From: Streptomyces sp. RerS4
Lineage (GTDB): Bacteria > Actinomycetota > Actinomycetes > Streptomycetales > Streptomycetaceae
DNA: 64,000 nt
NCBI RefSeq assembly: GCF_023515955.1
Contig: NZ_CP097322.1
Span: forward strand, 434,001-498,000
Reading direction: 5' to 3'
Position 1 is the first letter of the stretch, and each line of letters starts with the position of its first letter. Below, piece by piece: positions 9,223 to 16,691 of this stretch. The notes under the pieces are model-generated. The model saw only the letters and a program-made list of their open reading frames with translations, was not told the DNA's origin and did not search any database. The translations under genes were made by a program, and so were the position numbers.

Positions 9223-9687
9223 CGCTGCTCCCCGGGCTCGTCGTCAATCTGGCGGACGCGGTCGACAAGGTAGGGGCGGGAGCACCGGGCGGGGCATCCG
9301 GAACGATCCGGGGTGACAGATCCGGGATGACACGCCGGAGGGCACGACAGAGCGACGCGCGCGCGTTGGCGCGTTGGCGCGATCCGAGCGCCCGTGGGCG
9401 GTGCCGGGCGGGTGGACTTGGCTGAGTGGGCGGGCGTGATTGGCAGGGCCCGGAGCGGCTCCCTACCATGAGCCGATCCCGACGAGGAGGGGCCCATGGA
9501 GCCAGGGCGGGATGACGGGCATGCCTGCTCGGCGTGCGCACCCGGCGTGGCCCGGACGTGCGGTCGACCGTGGAGCGGGGCGGATCGCGGCGCGGTCACC
9601 GCGACTCCCGCGCGAGGTCGGGCAGTGGGCCGTCTTCGGAGATCGTCAAGGCACGCATACCGTCGTACACACAATGGAGGGCCCGTC
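9223..9687. other. Intergenic region between SARP and SMR genes
   Basis: 465 bases without a convincing gene. ATG 9496 has a strong GAGGAGGGG site and is in frame with the SMR gene, but the intervening residues look like non-coding translation (Arg/Gly/Ala mixture with no membrane segment). The region also holds the ATCCCG/CGGGAT repeat. Nothing else is recognised. Confidence 0.5.
9476..9513 (+). promoter_or_regulatory. Inverted repeat upstream of SMR gene pair
   Basis: ATCCCG (9476-9481) is followed directly by ACGAGG, and its complement CGGGAT lies at 9508-9513. The loop contains a strong Shine-Dalgarno sequence and ATG 9496. The ACGAGG after a short stem is faintly reminiscent of guanidine-III riboswitches, but the second pseudoknot stem is not found. 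It may be an operator or a weak RNA stem. Confidence 0.3.
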
Positions 9688-10056
9688 ATGGCCTGGATCC
9701 ACCTGCTCATCGCCTCGATCTTCGAGGTGGTCTTCGCCCTCGGGACGAACGCCACCGACGGCTTCACCAAGTTCTGGCCATCCGTCGTCACCCTGGTCGC
9801 GGCGGCCGCGGGCGTCTATTTCCTGAGCCTCGCGTTACGGACGCTGGACGTCAGCGTCGGCTACACCATCTGGACGGGTGTCGGGTCCGTCGGCACCGTC
9901 ACTCTCGGCACGATCATCTTCGACGAGGAGCTGAACGCGGGCAAGGTCCTCGCCTTCGTCCTGATCATCGGTGGGGTCCTGGGACTCAAGCTGGCCGACC
10001 GGAAGTCCGGGACGACGCAGCCCGCCGAGCCCGAGCCGGCGCCCGTCTCGGTCTGA
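9688..10056 (+). CDS. SMR-family efflux subunit, SugE/Gdx-like (first of pair)
   Basis: 122 residues from ATG 9688, with TGGAGG seven bases upstream. It has four membrane helices. TM1 carries the essential glutamate (IASIFEVVFALGTNATDGF), and TM3 has VGYTIWTGVGSVGTV, close to the SugE/Gdx signature YAVWTGIGAVG rather than to EmrE. The C-terminus has a 17-residue hydrophilic Pro/Glu tail absent from the partner. The conserved Trp of E. coli SugE after LEVV is Phe here. Paired SMR genes often form heterodimers. The substrate may be guanidinium or quaternary ammonium compounds; the choice is inference. Confidence 0.85.
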   Translation: MAWIHLLIASIFEVVFALGTNATDGFTKFWPSVVTLVAAAAGVYFLSLALRTLDVSVGYTIWTGVGSVGTVTLGTIIFDEELNAGKVLAFVLIIGGVLGLKLADRKSGTTQPAEPEPAPVSV

Positions 10057-10108
10057 CGGTCGGTCACCACACTTCTCCCTCGTCCCACCGACCCGAAGGA
10101 ACACCGCC

Positions 10109-10429
10109 ATGGCCTGGCTCTTCCTCGCGATCGCCATCGTCTTCGAGATCGCCTTCGCCCTCGGCACGAACGCCACCAAGGGATTCACCAAACTCTGGCC
10201 CTCCGTCTTCACCGTGCTCGCGGCGGCCGCCGGGGTGTACGCCCTGAGCCTGTCCCTGCGCACCCTGGACGTGGCCGTCGGCTACACGATCTGGACCGGC
10301 GTGGGCGCGGTCGGCACCGTCGTGCTGGCATCCGTCCTCTACAAGGAGAAGATCACCCTCCCCAAGATCGCGTCCTTCGCCGCCATCATCGCCGGCGTGA
10401 TCCTGCTGAAATTCTCCGCCGCCCTCTGA
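10109..10429 (+). CDS. SMR-family efflux subunit, SugE/Gdx-like (second of pair)
   Basis: 106 residues from ATG 10109, with CGAAGGA upstream, 52 bases after the first SMR gene. The two proteins align throughout and share MAW, FALGTNAT, GFTK, WPSV, AAAAGVY and VGYTIWTGVG. They therefore arose by tandem duplication. TM1 glutamate (IVFEIAFALG) and the GAVG element of the SugE/Gdx group are present. A strong hairpin terminator follows. The pair probably works as an antiparallel heterodimer in the inner membrane. The acceptor compound is not shown by the sequence. Confidence 0.86.
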   Translation: MAWLFLAIAIVFEIAFALGTNATKGFTKLWPSVFTVLAAAAGVYALSLSLRTLDVAVGYTIWTGVGAVGTVVLASVLYKEKITLPKIASFAAIIAGVILLKFSAAL

Positions 10430-10460
10430 CGCCCCCCCCCCGCGGGCCCCGCGAAGCGAC

Positions 10461-10493
10461 CCGGGGGCTTCCCGCCCGGCGGGAGGCCCCCGG
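10461..10493 (+). terminator. Hairpin terminator after SMR pair
   Basis: CCGGGGGC and TCCCGC on the left pair with GCGGGA and GCCCCCGG on the right, with one mismatched position pair and a three-base loop. No U-tract follows, as is common in Streptomyces. Confidence 0.7.
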
Positions 10494-10520
10494 CGGATCC
10501 CGGGGGATCCCGGCGGATCC
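10491..10520. repeat. Three 10-bp direct repeats (CGGCGGATCC type)
   Basis: CGGCGGATCC, CGGGGGATCC and CGGCGGATCC occur head to tail immediately behind the terminator stem. Function unknown; slippage product is likely. Confidence 0.6.
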
Positions 10521-10656
10521 CGGCGACGCCCGCCCGGATGCTCCGGATGGCCTGGGTGGCAGGCGGTCCGAGCCCGCGCGTGGGCTGCTTATACGCTGGG
10601 GCGGGCGGTCGCGCGCCGTCCGCTCTCGTCGTCGATCGCCGCACTCAGGGGACCCC

Positions 10657-11970
10657 GTGACCTCCGAACTCCGTTACCGTCAGCCCGGTGTCGTGCTGAC
10701 CGACCACCACTTCAGCGTCCCGCTGGACCACGCCCGGCCGGACGGTGAGTCCATCGGGTTGTACGCCCGCGAGGTCGTCGCCACGGGCAAGGATCCCGAG
10801 ACGCTGCCCTGGCTGCTGTACCTGGAGGGCGGGCCGGGTTTCGGGGCCCGGCGGTTCGTCGGGCGGCAGGCCTGGCTGGAGCGGGCCCTGCGCGAGTACC
10901 GGGTGCTGCTCCTCGACCAGCGCGGAACCGGCCGCTCGACCCCGGTGTCCCGGCAGACCCTCCCCCTGCGCGGTACGCCCGAGCGGCAGGCCGCGTACCT
11001 CGCCCACTTCCGCGCCGACTCGATCGTGCGCGACTGCGAGGCGATCCGCCCCCGGCTGACCGGCGGCGCGCCCTGGACCGTACTCGGCCAGAGCTACGGC
11101 GGCTTCTGCACCACCCACTACCTCTCCACCGCCCCGGAGGGCCTGACCGCCGCCCTGATCACCGGTGGCCTGCCCTCGCTCGACGCCACCGCCGACGAGG
11201 TGTACCGGGCCGCGTACCCCCGCATCGAGCGCAAGAACCTCGCCCACTACGCCCGTTACCCGATGGACGTCGAAGCCACCCGCCGGATCGCCGCCCACCT
11301 CGCCGAGAGCCCGACGGAACTCCCCGGCGGCCACCGCCTCACCGTCGAGGCCTTCCAGTCGCTCGGCACCTTCCTCGGTACCGGCGACGGCAGCCACCAG
11401 CTGCACTACCTCCTGGAGGACGCCTTCGTCCCCACCCCGGCCGGGCCCGCCCTCTCCGACGCCTTCCTGGAGGCCGTCCGCGCGCGACTCTCCTTCGCCG
11501 GACACCCCCTGTACGCGCTGCTGCACGAGCCGATCTACGCCCAGGACCCGGGCGCGCCCACCGACTGGGCCGCGGAACGGGTGCGCGCCGAACACCCCCG
11601 CTTCGACGCCGCCAAGTCCCTGGCCGGCGACGAGCCCGTCCTCTTCACCGGCGAGAGCGTGCACCCCTGGCACTTCACCACCGACCCGGCGCTCGCCCCG
11701 CTGCGCGAGACCGCCGAACTGCTGGCCGCCCGTACCGGTTGGGAGCCGCTCTACGACCCGGCCCGACTCGCCGCCAACGAGGTCCCCGTCGCCGCCGCCG
11801 TCTACCACGACGACATGTACGTGGACACCGCGCACTCCCTGCGCACCGCCCGCGCGATCCGGGGCCTGCGGACCTGGGTGACGGACGAGTTCGAGCACGA
11901 CGGCGTCCGCGCGGGCGGCCCCCGCGTACTGGACCGGCTGCTGGCCCTGGTCCGCGACGAGGCGTCGTAG
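10657..11970 (+). CDS. Alpha/beta hydrolase, proline iminopeptidase-like (peptidase S33)
   Basis: 437 residues from GTG 10657, with AGGGGA just upstream. No signal peptide, so it is cytoplasmic. Motifs of the S33 family are visible: oxyanion-hole EGGPG (LYLEGGPGFG), LLLDQRGTGRS and the nucleophile motif GQSYGG with Ser146. A C-terminal EFEHDG segment may supply the catalytic His. Family members remove N-terminal proline from peptides or hydrolyse amides and esters. The length of about 430 residues matches the larger bacterial group. It is transcribed alone, followed by a broken dehydrogenase. Confidence 0.82.
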   Translation: MTSELRYRQPGVVLTDHHFSVPLDHARPDGESIGLYAREVVATGKDPETLPWLLYLEGGPGFGARRFVGRQAWLERALREYRVLLLDQRGTGRSTPVSRQTLPLRGTPERQAAYLAHFRADSIVRDCEAIRPRLTGGAPWTVLGQSYGGFCTTHYLSTAPEGLTAALITGGLPSLDATADEVYRAAYPRIERKNLAHYARYPMDVEATRRIAAHLAESPTELPGGHRLTVEAFQSLGTFLGTGDGSHQLHYLLEDAFVPTPAGPALSDAFLEAVRARLSFAGHPLYALLHEPIYAQDPGAPTDWAAERVRAEHPRFDAAKSLAGDEPVLFTGESVHPWHFTTDPALAPLRETAELLAARTGWEPLYDPARLAANEVPVAAAVYHDDMYVDTAHSLRTARAIRGLRTWVTDEFEHDGVRAGGPRVLDRLLALVRDEAS

Positions 11971-12097
11971 CCCCGTTCCGGCTCACAAGGCACTGTTTCC
12001 CCTCGCATGGCCCGGACTTGACGCCGATGACCGAACACGGCTTCGCCTTGCACGGCGTCGGCGGCACCCACTGCCGCGACACCGAGAGGGAGTACCT

Positions 12098-12483
12098 GTG
12101 CGCGCACTCGTCTACCCGGGTCCCGGTTCCGTCGAGCTCCACGAGCGTCCGGCGCCGCGCGTCGGTGCCGACGACGACGTGGTGGTGAGGCTCGTCGGCA
12201 CCGGGATCTGCGGGACTCGTTCTCCGTCGGGGACCGGGTGGTGGTCAACCCGACCCTGTACTGCGGCTGGTGCGTGCCGTGCATGCGCGGGGCGACGAAC
12301 TTCTGCCGTAACGAGGCGGGGCCGGAGGTCGGCGTGGACCGCGACGGGACGTACCCGACGCCGTCGCGCTGCCGGAGCGGTTCGTCCGGCGCGTTCCCGA
12401 CGGGATGCCCTTGCGCGGTGCGGTGCTCATCGAGCCGCTCGCCTGCGCCCTCGGCAACGTGGGGGCCGCCGGGCTGACGGTGG
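12098..12483 (+). pseudogene. Zinc-dependent alcohol dehydrogenase, decayed
   Basis: GTG 12098 with GAGAGGGA upstream opens a typical MDR-dehydrogenase N-terminus (VRALVYPGPGSVELHERPAP, then GTGICGT). At about 12214 the sequence jumps to DSFSVGDRVVVNP in another frame; roughly 50 residues normally between GICGTD and GDRV are missing. This second piece has the structural-zinc pattern CGWCVPCMRGATNFC. At about 12355 one base is missing, and the third frame gives PERFVRRVPDGMPLRG and EPLACALGNVGAAGLTV. Homology then stops, and the Rossmann domain is absent. With one deletion, one frameshift and a lost 3' half, it cannot make an enzyme. Confidence 0.8.
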
Positions 12484-12791
12484 AGTCGACGCGCTGGAGG
12501 CCCTGGCGCGGGAGACCGGCATCGAGCTGCCCGATCGACGTCGGGACGCGGTGGGCCCCCATCAGCCGCGACGGGCCGTGACGCGGGGCGCTTGCGCCTG
12601 TCGGGATCGAGGCATCGCCCCCGCGCCGGACTCCCGTGCGAGCGGCGGAATGGCCGAACTCCGCTGGAATCCGACTGCCGTTCTTCTCGTGTATCCGCGC
12701 CCGTCACGCCACACTCCCTCTCCGGTACCCCGGGCACGCTGTTCTGGGGGCGCTCCAGCACTCCTCGACCGAAGCAGAGGTCCCTCTCGCC
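12484..12791. other. Intergenic remnant between pseudogene and phospholipase gene
   Basis: 308 bases. The first part could encode a scrap such as VDALEALARETGIELP that may be the end of the decayed dehydrogenase or of another lost gene. The rest holds no supported feature beyond the probable promoter of the phospholipase gene, which I cannot pinpoint. Confidence 0.4.
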
Positions 12792-14861
12792 ATGGCAGAA
12801 CTCAACCGACGCCGCTTCCTCCAGCTCACCGGCGGCGCCGCCGCCCTGACCCTGCTCAACGAGAGCATCGCGCGCGCCGCCTCCATCCCCGCGCAGGGGA
12901 CCACCGGCACGATCGCCGACGTCGAGCACATCGTCGTCCTGATGCAGGAGAACCGTTCCTTCGACCACTACTTCGGCGCCCTGCGCGGCGTCCGCGGCTT
13001 CGGCGACCCGCGTCCGGTGACCCTGCCGAGCGGCAAGTCCGTCTGGCACCAGGCCGACAACGCGGGCAAGGAGACGCTGCCGTTCCGGCCGCCGTCGGAC
13101 GACCTCGGCATGGAGTACCTCCAGGGCCTCAACCACGACTGGGCGGGCGGACAGAGCGCGTTCAACAAGGGCAAGTACGACAATTGGGTGCCCGCCAAGA
13201 CGCCGGCCACCATGGCGTACCTGACGCGCGAGGACATCCCGTTCCACTACGCCCTCGCCGACGCCTTCACCATCTGCGACGCGTACCACTGCTCGTTCAT
13301 CGGTTCCACCGACCCCAACCGCTACTACCTGTGGTCGGGCCACACCGGCAACGACGGCAAGGGCGGCGGCCCGGTCCTCAACAACGCCGAGGCCGGCTAC
13401 GGCTGGACCACCTACCCGGAGCGCCTGGAGGCGGCGGGCATCTCCTGGAAGGTCTACCAGGACATCGGCGACGGCCTGGACGCCGCCGGCTCCTGGGGCT
13501 GGATCAACGACGCCTTCCGCGGCAACTACGGCGACAACTCGCTGCTCTACTTCAACACCTACCGGGGCGCCCAGCCGGGCAACCCGCTGTTCGACAAGGC
13601 GCGCACCGGTACGAACGCCAAGGCCGGCGAGGGCTACTTCGACCGGCTGCGCGCCGACGTCGCGGCCGGCGCCCTGCCGCAGGTCTCCTGGATCGCCGCC
13701 CCCGAGGCGTTCAGCGAGCACTCGAACTGGCCCTCCAACTTCGGCGCCTGGTACATCGCGCAGGTGCTGGACGCGCTGACCTCCAACCCGGACGTGTGGG
13801 CCCGTACCGCGCTGTTCATCACGTACGACGAGAACGACGGCTTCTTCGACCACGTCGTCCCGCCGTACGCCCCCGCGGGCGCCCACCAGGGTCTGTCGAC
13901 GGCGCCCACCGCCCTGGACGTCTTCCCCGGCAAGCCCGGCTACGTCGCCGGGCCGTACGGCCTGGGTCCGCGCGTGCCGATGCTGGTGGTCTCCCCGTGG
14001 AGCACCGGCGGTTACTCCTGCTCCGAGACCTTCGACCACACCTCGGTCATCCGGTTCATGGAGCAGCGTTTCGGCGTGCGGGAGCCCAACATCTCGCCCT
14101 GGCGTCGCGCCGTCTGCGGTGACCTGACGTCGGCCTTCGACTTCGCCCGGAAGGACACCGGCACGGTCCGGCTGCCCGACACCGGCAGGTGGGAGCCGCA
14201 GGACCGCGAACGCCACCCCGACTTCCGGGCCGTCGCCCCGGCCGTGGGCTCGATGCCGCGCCAGGAGAGGGGGCAGCGCCCGACGCGTGCGTTGAAGTAC
14301 GCCCCGTACGTGGACGGCGCGGCGCTCACCGAAGAGGGCAAGTTCCGGCTGACGTTCAGCGGCGGCCCGGACCTGGGCGCGCAGTTCCACGTCACCGCCG
14401 CCAACCGGACCGACGCGCCTTGGACGTACACCACCGAGGCCGGCAAGTCGATCTCGGACACCTGGAACACCCGCTACTCGGCGGGCGTCACCGACCTGAC
14501 CGTGCACGGCCCCAACGGCTTCCTGCGCGGCTTCCGCAACCCCGGCACCACCCTGGGCCCCGAGGTCACCGCCCGCCACAACGCCACCACGGGCAACCTG
14601 GACCTCACCCTCACCAACGCCGGGGCGTCGACCGCCACGCTGACGGTCACCAACGCCTACGGTGGCGGGCCGAAGCGCCTCACGGTCGCCAAGGGCGCAA
14701 CCGTCACGTACTCCGTCCCGCTGAAGAACACCAAGCACTGGTACGACGTGACGGTCACCGCGTCCGAGACCCCGGACTTCGGCCGCCGCTTCGCGGGCAA
14801 GGTCGAGACCGGCGCGGCCGGTCTCTCGGACCCGGCGATCCTGACGGAGCAGTCCTCCTGA
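12792..14861 (+). CDS. Phosphocholine-specific phospholipase C, Tat-secreted
   Basis: 689 residues from ATG 12792 (AGAGG upstream). The leader MAELNRRRFLQLTGG is a twin-arginine signal. The catalytic phosphoesterase domain begins VEHIVVLMQENRSFDHYFGAL and includes DAYHCSFIGSTDPNR, YDENDGFFDHVVPP and EHSNWP, the hallmark set of the PLC/acid-phosphatase superfamily. Two small C-terminal beta domains (about residues 490-690, DUF756 type) follow. It matches the length of phosphocholine-specific PLCs, which hydrolyse phosphatidylcholine and sphingomyelin to supply phosphate. No clear PHO box is seen upstream. A 17-bp tandem duplication spans the stop codon. Confidence 0.92.
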   Translation: MAELNRRRFLQLTGGAAALTLLNESIARAASIPAQGTTGTIADVEHIVVLMQENRSFDHYFGALRGVRGFGDPRPVTLPSGKSVWHQADNAGKETLPFRPPSDDLGMEYLQGLNHDWAGGQSAFNKGKYDNWVPAKTPATMAYLTREDIPFHYALADAFTICDAYHCSFIGSTDPNRYYLWSGHTGNDGKGGGPVLNNAEAGYGWTTYPERLEAAGISWKVYQDIGDGLDAAGSWGWINDAFRGNYGDNSLLYFNTYRGAQPGNPLFDKARTGTNAKAGEGYFDRLRADVAAGALPQVSWIAAPEAFSEHSNWPSNFGAWYIAQVLDALTSNPDVWARTALFITYDENDGFFDHVVPPYAPAGAHQGLSTAPTALDVFPGKPGYVAGPYGLGPRVPMLVVSPWSTGGYSCSETFDHTSVIRFMEQRFGVREPNISPWRRAVCGDLTSAFDFARKDTGTVRLPDTGRWEPQDRERHPDFRAVAPAVGSMPRQERGQRPTRALKYAPYVDGAALTEEGKFRLTFSGGPDLGAQFHVTAANRTDAPWTYTTEAGKSISDTWNTRYSAGVTDLTVHGPNGFLRGFRNPGTTLGPEVTARHNATTGNLDLTLTNAGASTATLTVTNAYGGGPKRLTVAKGATVTYSVPLKNTKHWYDVTVTASETPDFGRRFAGKVETGAAGLSDPAILTEQSS

Positions 14862-14882
14862 CGGAGCAGTCCTCCTGACGGA
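14841..14882 (+). repeat. 17-bp tandem duplication across the phospholipase stop codon
   Basis: CTGACGGAGCAGTCCTC occurs at 14841-14857 and again at 14858-14874, followed by the first eight bases of a third unit. The stop codon TGA (14859-14861) lies at the junction, so the gene product is unchanged. Confidence 0.9.
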
Positions 14883-14896
14883 CCGGTCCCCCGCCT

Positions 14897-14926
14897 CCGG
14901 CTCCCCCGCTCCGGCGGGGGAGCCGG
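14897..14926 (+). terminator. Hairpin terminator after phospholipase C gene
   Basis: CCGGCTCCCCCGC pairs with GCGGGGGAGCCGG across a four-base loop, 36 bases after the stop codon. Confidence 0.75.
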
Positions 14927-15135
14927 TGCCTCGGCGGGGCGGACGAGGCGGTCCCGCCGATCCGCGTCTCCTCCAAGCGTCTCCTAGATCACCGGTCGGT
15001 CACGGAGTCCGATATGCCGACCCTCCGGACCGACAACTCGTCGCCCGCGCAAGGGGATTATCGGACCGCGTGCCGATTGTGGCGTGCGTCACGCGGCGGG
15101 GAGAGTGGCGCCCTCCCCAGAGGAACGAGGACGTC

Positions 15136-16668
15136 ATGCGCCCAGACACCACCGGCAGTACCTCCGAAGCGACGGGGGCGCCCCCGGTACAACGCCTCAA
15201 GGCCGATTCGGTGGGGCTCGTCGGCGTCGTGTTCATGGCCGTCGCCACCGCCGCCCCGATCACCGCCATGACCGGCAACCTCCCCATCGCCGTCGGCTTC
15301 GGCAACGGCATCGGCGCCCCCGCCGGATATCTCTTCGCGACCGTCGTCCTGACCGTCTTCGCCGTCGGATACGTGGCGATGGCCAAGCGGATCACCGCCG
15401 CCGGTGCCTTCTACGGATACATCTCCCACGGCCTCGGCCGGATCGCCGGCATGGCCTCCGGCCTGCTCGCGGTCCTCGCCTACATCGTGTTCGAGGCCTC
15501 GATCGTCGGCGTCTTCGCCTACTTCGCCAAGACCACCGTCCACGACCAGCTCGGCATCGACCTGCCGTGGATCGCCTACGCGGCCGGCATGCTCGCCGTC
15601 ACCGCCGCCCTCGCGCACTTCGACATCAACCTCACCGCCAAGGCACTCGGCGTGATGCTCGTCGCCGAGATCGCCGTGCTGTTCGCCGTCGCCACCGCCG
15701 TTCTGATCGCGGGCGGCGGGCCGGACGGGATCCCGCTCGAACCCGTCAACCCGACGAACGCCTTCACCGGCACCTCCGCCGGGCTCGGGCTCTTCTTCGC
15801 CTTCTGGTCCTGGGTCGGCTTCGAGTCCACCGCGATGTACGGGGAGGAGTCCCGCGACCCCAAGCGGGTCATCCCCAAGGCCACTCTGGTCTCCGTCGTC
15901 GGCGTCGGCCTCTTCTACATCTACGTCTCCTGGATGACCATCGCGGGCAACGGCCTCTCGGCGTCCGTGGAGCTGTCCGCCTCCAGCAGTCCCCTCGACC
16001 TGTTCTTCGCCCCCACCCGGGCCTTCATCGGCGGCTGGGCCGTCGACGCCTTCCAGTGGCTGCTGCTCACGGGCTCCTTCGCCTGCGGCATGGCCTTCCA
16101 CCAGTGCGCCGCCCGCTACCTCTACGCCATCGGCCGCGAGGGCTTCCTGCACCCCGCGCTCGGCCGTACGCACCCCCGGCACGGTTCCCCGTACGTCTCC
16201 TCCCTCGCGCAGACCGCCATCGCGACGGCGCTGGTCGCGCTGTTCTGGCTGACGGGCCAGGACCCGTACATCCACCTGTACACCCTGCTCGCGATCCTCG
16301 GCACGATGGCGATCCTCATCGTCCAGACGCTGTGTTCCTTCGCCGTGATCGGCTACTTCCGCAAGAACCACCCCGAGGACCGGCACTGGTTCCGCACGCT
16401 CACCGCTCCCCTGCTCGGCGGGATCGCCATGGCCGCCGTGGTCGTCCTGCTGATCGTCAACATGGAGACCGCCGCCGGGCTCGCCGCCGACTCCTTCTTC
16501 TTCGGGCTGATCCCGTGGATCGTGGCCGCCGTCTTCTTCGGCGGGCTCGGACTCGGCCTCTGGCTGAAGCACAAGGCCCCCGAGCGCTACGAGATCATCG
16601 GCCGCGTCGTCCTGGAGGACGCCACCGAGCGCGCCGAAGACCCCGCCCACTCCGTCGCGAACGCCTGA
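15136..16668 (+). CDS. APC-superfamily amino acid/amine permease
   Basis: 510 residues from ATG 15136, with GAGGA upstream. About 12 membrane helices start at residue 28 (SVGLVGVVFMAVATAAPITA). GNLPIAVGFGNGIGAPAGYL and FWSWVGFESTAMYGEESRDPKRVIP match the conserved substrate-gate and loop regions of APC permeases. The amine oxidase gene follows by 23 bases with its own ribosome site, so the two form an operon. The transporter likely imports the amine or amino acid that the oxidase attacks. The exact substrate is unknown. Confidence 0.87.
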   Translation: MRPDTTGSTSEATGAPPVQRLKADSVGLVGVVFMAVATAAPITAMTGNLPIAVGFGNGIGAPAGYLFATVVLTVFAVGYVAMAKRITAAGAFYGYISHGLGRIAGMASGLLAVLAYIVFEASIVGVFAYFAKTTVHDQLGIDLPWIAYAAGMLAVTAALAHFDINLTAKALGVMLVAEIAVLFAVATAVLIAGGGPDGIPLEPVNPTNAFTGTSAGLGLFFAFWSWVGFESTAMYGEESRDPKRVIPKATLVSVVGVGLFYIYVSWMTIAGNGLSASVELSASSSPLDLFFAPTRAFIGGWAVDAFQWLLLTGSFACGMAFHQCAARYLYAIGREGFLHPALGRTHPRHGSPYVSSLAQTAIATALVALFWLTGQDPYIHLYTLLAILGTMAILIVQTLCSFAVIGYFRKNHPEDRHWFRTLTAPLLGGIAMAAVVVLLIVNMETAAGLAADSFFFGLIPWIVAAVFFGGLGLGLWLKHKAPERYEIIGRVVLEDATERAEDPAHSVANA

Positions 16669-16691
16669 CCCCTCCGAGGAGGAGCACCGCC

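Noticed and set aside
9440..9687. Guanidine riboswitch before the SMR pair
   Set aside because: Only one short stem and an ACGAGG motif are seen. The paired ACGR loops of class II and the pseudoknot stem of class III are absent.
9496..9687. N-terminal extension of the first SMR gene starting at ATG 9496
   Set aside because: The extension is not membrane-like, has poor codon bias and is absent from the family; ATG 9688 has its own ribosome site.
8161..10429. A biosynthetic cluster around the SARP
   Set aside because: The neighbours are a secreted hydrolase, SMR transporters and a peptidase; no biosynthetic enzymes are present.
11802..14738. Very long open frame on the minus strand opposite the phospholipase gene (about 978 codons)
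   Set aside because: It is antisense to two clearly coding genes, has no ribosome site, and is Arg/Gly/Val-rich as expected from the shadow of high-GC genes.
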